This document shows, one piece after another, positions 58,448 through 64,000 of a DNA stretch of 64,000 nucleotides. The number at the start of each line of letters is the position of its first letter. The stretch's first letter is position 1. Source of the stretch: Macrostomum hystrix (lineage: Eukaryota > Platyhelminthes > Macrostomidae); assembly GCA_950097015.1 (NCBI GenBank), contig CATNEN010000005.1, positions 496,001 through 560,000 on the forward strand, given 5' to 3'. The notes beneath the pieces are model-generated. The model was not told the origin of the DNA. It saw nothing but the letters and a program-made list of their open reading frames with translations, and did no database searches. The translations under genes were made by a program, and so were the position numbers.

Positions 58448-61400
58448 GTGAGTCATGGTAGCTAATTAAATATGCCAGCAATTGAACTGAAAGAAAACAC
58501 TGCACTTCCATACATTAATGAGGATAGATTATCAAAAAATCTTCTTTGTTAACAATCGACGAATCTCGTGGGTAATGATCGACGAATCTCGTGGGTAATG
58601 ATCGAGGATTGTCCTGATAAATGTTAAATGAAATTCGTGAGAGATGATCGACGAATCTCGTAGGTAATGATCGACGAATATCTAGGTATTGATCGACGAA
58701 TCTATAGGGTATTGATCGACTAATCTCTAGGTATTTATCGACGAATCTCTAGGTATTTATCGACGAATCTCTTGGTATTTATCGACTAATCTCTGGGTAT
58801 TGCTCGACGAATCTCTGGGTAATGATCGACGAATCTCGTAGGTAATGATCGACGAATCTCGTAGGTAATGATCGACGAATATCTAGGTATTGATCGACGA
58901 ATCTCTTGGTATTGATCGACGAATCTATAGGGTATTGATCGACGAATCTCTTGGTATTGATCGACGAATCTAAAGGGTATTGATCGACGAAACTCTAGGT
59001 ATTTATCGACGAATCTCTTGGTATTTATCGACGAATCTCTTGGTATTTATCGACTAATCTCTGGGTATTGATCGACGAATCTCTTGGTATTGATCGACGA
59101 ATCTATAGGGTATTGATCGACGAATCTCTAAGTATTGATCGACGAATCTCTAGGTATTGATCGAGGATTCTTCTGATAAATGTTAGATGAAATTCGTGAG
59201 TAATGATCGTCGAGTCTCGTGTATGATGATAGACTAATCTCGTGGGTAAAGACAGACGAGTCTCGTGATGATGATCGACGAATCTTCTAGTTAAGGATCG
59301 ACGAATCTAGTTAGTGATAATTACGAATCTCGTAAGTGATGATGATCAACGAATTTCTTAGATAATTATCGACGAATCTCTTAGGTTTTTAATCGCCGAG
59401 TCTTGTGGGTAAAAATAGACGAATCTTGTAGGTGATCTTTAATTTGTGCAAAAAACTTGCAGTTTTTTATCTACCCGTACTTCATTATTTAAACGGCAGG
59501 TTGCACCGCTAGATATGTACGAAGAGAAGAACACTGGCACTAATCTGCCAGCTCAAATTGAGCTCTATTCAACGCCCGGCCGAGAATACAAATTCTTATT
59601 CATGGCCAAAGGCGGCGGATCTGCTAATAAAACCTTCCTCTATCAGCAGACTAAATCTGTGCTCAATCCTGAGAAGCTGTTGAAATTTGTCGACGAAAAA
59701 ATTCGCACTCTGGGCACAGCCGCCTGTCCGCCCTATCACCTGGCCGTAGTGATTGGCGGCACTTCAGCCGAGGCCTGCCTAAAAACTGTCAAACTGGCAT
59801 CCGCCCGCTATTTGGACAATCTGCACAGCAGCGGCAATGAGCACGGCAGAGCGTTCCGGGATCGCGACTTCGAAGAGAAAGTTCTAGCTCTGACTAGGCA
59901 GTGCGGCATTGGGGCTCAGTTTGGCGGCAAATATTTCTGTCACGATGTGCGAGTGATTCGAATGCCGAGGCACGGAGCTTCGTGTCCGATTGGTGAGCCG
60001 CTGTTTAAACTGGATGAAACCAGTTTCGACTGGATTGATATGGAATTGATATTGATATGCAATGCGATTTTTAGAAGTTCAGAGCCTGATACCCCCGCTT
60101 CGGAATATTTTCAGTAGGATATCTCAATTTCGGAATCTCTTCGGTGGGATATTCTAGTTTCGGAACTTTTTTCGGTAGGATATCCGAATTTCGGAATCTT
60201 TTCGGTAGGATCCGAGTTTCGAAATATTTTCAGTGGAATATCAGAATTTCGGAAACATTCGGTAGGATATACGAGTTTTTTTAATCTTTTCGGTAGGATA
60301 TCTGAGTTTCGGAGTTTTTTCGGAGGAAATCAGAATTTCGGAATCTTTCGGTAGGATATCCGAGTTTCGGAATATTTTCAGTGGAATATCAGAATTTCAG
60401 AAACTTTTCGGTAGGATATACGAGTTTTGGAATATTTTCGTTAGGATATCCGAATTTCGGAATCTCGGTGGGATATCCGATTTTCGGAAGCTTTTCAGTG
60501 GAGTATCTGAGTTTCGGAAACTTTTCAGTGGAATATCTGAGTTTGCTAAAAAGTGAAAATTCGCATTGTTTGTTGCCATGCAGGCATCGGCGTGTCCTGC
60601 TCGGCTGATCGGCAGGCTTTGGGAAAAATCACCGAGTCAGGCGTCTACCTGGAACAGTTGGAAACTGATCCCAGCAAATACCTGCCGGAGGTGCGAGAAG
60701 ACGACCTAGGCGGAGAAGTTGTCAAAATCGACCTCAATCAGCCGATGGATAAGGTGCTGTCGTTGCTAGGCAAATATCCGGTCCGAACTCGCCTGTCGCT
60801 CAGCGGCACCCTCGTTGTGGCCAGAGACATTGCTCACGCCAAGCTCAAAGAGCGCTTGGACTCAGGCGAAGGCCTGCCGCAGTACATCAAAGATCATCCG
60901 GTTTATTATGCTGGCCCGGCCAAGACCCCGGATGGCTATGCTAGCGGCTCGTTTGGCCCCACCACGGCTGGTCGAATGGACTCCTATGTGGACCAGTTCC
61001 AGGTGAGCTGTAAATCAATTAGTGTGAATTGGTGACTGTGAATTGATAAGCGTGAGTTGGTAAGTGTGAATTGACAAGCCTGAATTGGTGAGTGAGAATT
61101 GACAAGCGTGAGTTGGTGAGTATGAATTGACAAGCGTGAGTTGGTGAGTGTGAATGGACAAGCGTGAATTGGTGAGTGAGAATTGACAAGCGTGAGTTGC
61201 TGAGTGAGAATTGACAAGCGTGAATTGGTGAGTGAGAATTGACAAGCGTGAGTTGGTGAGTGTTAATTGGTGAGTGTGAATTGGTGATGTTGTACCGGTC
61301 GTCCTGCTAACAATGAGGATCCGGCGGACTCCAATATGAAGTCCAAGAATATCAGGTAGTGTAGTAGTAGCGCTGCCACCAGGGCGTCAGGACTTCTGCC

Positions 61401-63391
61401 TTCGGTGAGGTGAAGGATCCTTGGCCCGAAAGAAACGAAGTCACAAAGTCTCGAGAAGCACACAGTGCAGAGTTCCAGTTGCAATTACAGGCTGTCAGTG
61501 TCCTGCGTAGCTCGGATGGTGGGGTGGAAGGCTAAGTTAGTTTCGGGACTTAGCCAGAACTGAGCTTACGAGCAGTCACATGCAGAGACTGAAGTAGGAA
61601 ACTTAGACACTGATGGCACAGAGAACAAGCTAAGAACGACGGTTATCAAGAGAAGGTTTAAACAAGGGATAGAAGGGTTAGAGAACCAGAGGAGCGGGGC
61701 CTTTCTTTTATAGGCAGGGGCCTCCCATAGGGTCAGTGCATAGTTAGAAAACACGTGATGAAATCACGTGGTTTCTAAAAATAGCAACTGACGTCAGTGG
61801 CGCCAGAAACGTCACTCCTACGTAGGCTCCTGTCCCATAATCAAAGCCCCAAGTGCAGTAAACATGTTTACGTGCACTTTAGGAGACAAAGAGAGAGGCC
61901 AGTCACGTGAGGAGAATCACGTGCTGACGGAGTGCAGACAAACGCGCACACAAAGAAAGGGACTGGCCAGCGCGGGACAAAGAGGTGATGACTCATCCCT
62001 GGGGGAGAGACAACACACTCTAAGTGCAAGCGCTGCCGCGGGAAAGGGAGGACAAAGAGGGCAGACCGGATAGCGCCAGAGAGGGCGGGCCGGACAGCCA
62101 CTCAGTGCCGGGAAAAGGGAGCCACCTAAGCTACGGCTCACTACAGTGAGTGTGAATTGGTGAGCGTGAATTGGTGAGTGTGAATTGGTGAGTGAGAATT
62201 GACAAGCGTGAGTTGCTGAGTGAGAATTGACAAGCGTGAATTGGTGAGTGTGAATTGACAAGCATGAATTGGTGAGTGTGAGTTGCTGAGTGAGAATTGA
62301 CAAGCGTGAATTGGTGAGTGAGAATTGACAAGCGTGAATTGGTGAGTGAGAATTGACAAGCGTGAGTTGGTGAGTGTTAATTGGTGAGTGTGAATTGGTG
62401 AGTGTGAATTGGTGAGCGTGAATTGGTGAGTGTGAATTGGTGAGTGAGAATTGACAAGCGTGAGTTGCTGAGTGAGAATTGACAAGCGTGAATTGGTGAG
62501 TGTGAATTGACAAGCGTGAGTTGCTGAGTGTTAATTGGTGAGTGTGAATTGGTGAGTGTGAATTGGTGAGCGTGAATTGGTGAGTGTGAATTGGTGAGTG
62601 AGAATTGACAAGTGTGAATTGGTGAGTGTGAATTGACAAGCGTGAATTGGTGCGTGTGAATTGACAAGCGTGAGTTGCTGAGTGAGAATTGACAAGCGTG
62701 AGTTGGTGAGTGTGAATTGGTGAGTGAGAATTGACAAGCGTGAGTTGGTGCGTGTGAATTGACAAGCGTGAGTTGCTGAGTGAGAATTGACAAGCGTGAG
62801 TTGGTGAGTGTGAATTGGTGAGTGAGAATTGACAAGCGTGAGTTGGTGAGTGTGAATTGACAAGCGTGAGTTGGTGAGTGTGAATTGGTGAGCGTGAATT
62901 GGTGAGTGTGAATTGGTGAGTGAGAATTGACAAGTGTGAATTGGTGAGTGTGAATTGACAAGCGTGAGTTGGTGAGTGTGAATCTGTCAGTGTGAGTATC
63001 AGTAGCGTGATATTTTAGTGAATATAAATTAGTTACCGGAACTGATAAGTTTGAATCGTGAATCGTTACATTTTCAAGCATAAATAGACAAATATTAAGC
63101 TTTTTCCAAACACGCGCGCAGGCTGCTGGCGGTAGCATGATCATGCTAGCCAAAGGCAACAGATCTCGCGCTGTTACAGACGCCTGCAAGAAGCACGGCG
63201 GCTTCTATCTCGGCAGCATCGGCGGTCCGGCTGCCATCCTGGCTCAGAACAGCATCAAGAAGGTGGAAGTGTTGGAATATGCCGAACTAGGCATGGAGGC
63301 AGTCTGGCGAGTGCAAGTTGAAAACTTTCCAGCCTTCATTGTGGTTGATAATAAGGGCAACGATTTCTTCAAGCAATGGCAGACGGACTAA
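57911..63391 (+). CDS. fumarate hydratase, class I (iron-sulfur), mitochondrial
   Basis: Interconverts fumarate and malate in the TCA cycle, using a [4Fe-4S] cluster. Coding exons 57911-58447, 59500-59992, 60584-61002 and 63122-63391 join in frame (1719 nt, 572 residues, TAA), all with GT-AG introns. Residues 1-33 are Arg/Ser/Ala-rich with no acidic residue, typical of a mitochondrial leader. Conserved blocks: GCQDTG (cluster Cys135), [37 protein letters not shown] (Cys255), [16 protein letters not shown] (His337), GVSCSADR (Cys349), [26 protein letters not shown] and [13 protein letters not shown]. The spacing of Cys255 to Cys349 (94) equals that of the cluster ligands I recall for the Leishmania major enzyme (252 to 346), and the other active-site positions (Asp137, Arg176, Arg424, Thr470, Arg474, Lys494) are kept. 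Length is normal for the family. Most animals use the unrelated class II enzyme, so this is notable. A poly(A) signal lies about 370 bases past the stop. Confidence 0.96.
58555..59430. repeat. minisatellite in fumarase intron 1, 22-bp unit
   Basis: About 39 copies with the core atcgacgaatctctaggtat. Unit variants end ctaggtattg, gtaggtaatg or tgggtattg, so the sense strand presents AG|GTA-type donor-like sites once per unit. Confidence 0.95.
59500..59992 (+). CDS. class I fumarase exon 2
   Basis: Residues 180-344: [10 protein letters not shown] through HGASCPI and the first base of Gly344. The acceptor is aaacggcag and the donor TTG|GTGAGC; phase 1. Confidence 0.95.
60118..60545. repeat. minisatellite in fumarase intron 2, ~30-bp unit
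   Basis: About 14 copies; the core is cggtaggatatccgagtttc. The units contain cGGTAGGAT (donor-like), and several also ttttcag (acceptor-like). Confidence 0.93.
60584..61002 (+). CDS. class I fumarase exon 3
   Basis: Residues 344-483: [10 protein letters not shown] through DSYVDQFQ. The acceptor is ttgccatgcag and the donor CAG|GTGAGC; phase 0. Confidence 0.95.
61022..61287. repeat. minisatellite in fumarase intron 3, left part
   Basis: 14-bp core gtgagtgtgaattg alternating with gaattgacaagcgtgagttg. It begins about 20 bases after the exon 3 donor and is interrupted at 61288 by an LTR-like insertion. Confidence 0.94.
61288..62145. mobile_element. solo LTR-like insertion, 858 bp
   Basis: Starts TGTTGTACC and ends CTCACTACA (TGT...ACA termini). 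It is flanked by GTGA on both sides (61284-61287 and 62146-62149); removing it and one GTGA restores a perfect minisatellite unit, so this is a true insertion site. G+C-richer than the surroundings; it has no long coding frame but carries a TATA-like cttttatagg (about 61707). A 4-bp duplication and TG...CA ends fit an LTR retrotransposon reduced to one LTR. Orientation is inferred from the TATA-like motif only. Confidence 0.7.
62146..62990. repeat. minisatellite in fumarase intron 3, right part
   Basis: Continuation of the 14-bp array with the same unit types after the insertion. A long series of TTGGTGAGTG copies gives dozens of consensus-like 5' splice sites on the sense strand. Confidence 0.94.
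63122..63391 (+). CDS. class I fumarase exon 4
   Basis: Residues 484-572: [15 protein letters not shown] to the C-terminal [10 protein letters not shown], then TAA. The acceptor is acacgcgcgcag. Confidence 0.95.
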   Translation, partial: AAGGSMIMLAKGNRSRAVTDACKKHGGFYLGSIGGPAAILAQNSIKKVEVLEYAELGMEAVWRVQVENFPAFIVVDNKGNDFFKQWQTD

Positions 63392-63894
63392 CAATAATAT
63401 CCGGTCACCCATTCTGATGATATGACTATAAAAAATGACACAGTTACTATTAATTAACCTGTCAGCCTTTTTTACGAGTAAGTCGCGTTTCGCTTAGAAG
63501 ATTATGAAGAGCAGCTGGCGATTTTATGAAATAATTATCTTGACCTCGGTGTTTCTTTTATTGTCATTATTTTTTTATTAAAAAGACTTTGTCGTCTTAG
63601 TTTGGTTTGTAATAAAAAAAGTTTTTGTCTACTTTTAGTAGCATAGTCTCGTTAAAATTGCTTTGAATTAAAGCGATGATAGTGAAAAAGGATTGTTGTT
63701 TAAAGGCGCAATGAAATCTTTCAAAGGAAACATATTTTCTGAAAGTAAAAATGCTCAATAAATATGAGTGGCTTTAATTTTCTCTGTCTTAAACCAAGGT
63801 AGATTTTTAATTCTAATGTCGTCAATTGTCGTAACCATTGCTTGTTAGCTTCAAATTTTTCTTTAACCAATATAGTTTTTGAGATTTGCTAGAT
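63392..63894. other. 3' UTR and flank of the fumarase gene
   Basis: AT-rich, non-repetitive; contains AATAAA at 63611-63616 and 63757-63762. Confidence 0.6.
63757..63762 (+). promoter_or_regulatory. candidate poly(A) signal of the fumarase gene
   Basis: AATAAA 366 bases after the stop codon, with tgagtggctttaattttct downstream; an alternative hexamer lies at 63611-63616. Confidence 0.45.
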
Positions 63895-64000
63895 CAAGAC
63901 TCTCTAGATCTCTAGATCAAGATTTTCTAGGTTTCTAGATTAAGACTCTCTAGATCTCTAGATTAAGACTCTCTAGATCTCTAGATTAAGATTTTCTAGG
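63895..64000. repeat. minisatellite, 23-bp unit, running off the window
   Basis: About four to five copies with the core agatctctagattaagact, continuing beyond the right edge. Confidence 0.88.

Noticed and set aside
58480-59440. Alternative exons inside fumarase intron 1
   Set aside because: The repeat has donor-like sites but no conserved coding sequence, and the flanking exons already join the protein without a gap.

Overview
This window looks like nuclear DNA from a multicellular animal. Its two well-supported genes are split by GT-AG introns. It carries tRNA-derived SINE-like elements, a solo LTR and small inverted-repeat elements, and by my tally close to half of its length is tandem repeat. 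I cannot name the species. The gene content (a three-KH poly(C)-binding protein, a CD225/dispanin-type membrane protein and a class I iron-sulfur fumarase with a mitochondrial leader) suggests a non-ecdysozoan animal; a spiralian such as a flatworm is one guess, not a result.

Layout. 1-1980: nested minisatellites, then the last exon of a CD225/dispanin-type gene on the plus strand, followed by a small hAT-like relic. 4149-13809: a poly(C)-binding protein gene on the minus strand. I could assemble it in frame from ten coding exons (648 residues), including 24-nt and 33-nt microexons in KH1. Its introns hold a SINE, a CTACT-type simple repeat, a 17-bp array with a 601-bp higher-order duplication, a 14-bp array of about 2.3 kb, and a 58-bp repeat carrying AP-1-like and MEF2-like sites. 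14200-57800: mostly a chain of about two dozen unrelated tandem arrays with units of 14-37 bp, plus CT-rich tracts, separated by AT-rich unique DNA. I found only one weak exon candidate here (22684-22992). Two copies of a roughly 250-290 bp tRNA-like unit sit inside CT-rich tracts 32 kb apart. A 0.7-kb inverted-repeat element with 9-bp target duplications lies at 55767-56475.

57911-63391: a complete plus-strand class I fumarate hydratase gene of four coding exons (572 residues). All three cluster cysteines are present, and there is an Arg-rich N-terminus typical of mitochondrial import. Each of its three introns is filled by a private minisatellite whose unit contains a 5'-splice-site-like motif. 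The third array is interrupted by an 858-bp solo-LTR-like insertion flanked by GTGA.

The three genes show no functional link; they are ordinary neighbours in a repeat-rich genome. Most long open frames here (up to 1501 codons) come from repeat units that lack stop codons, and I do not treat them as genes.
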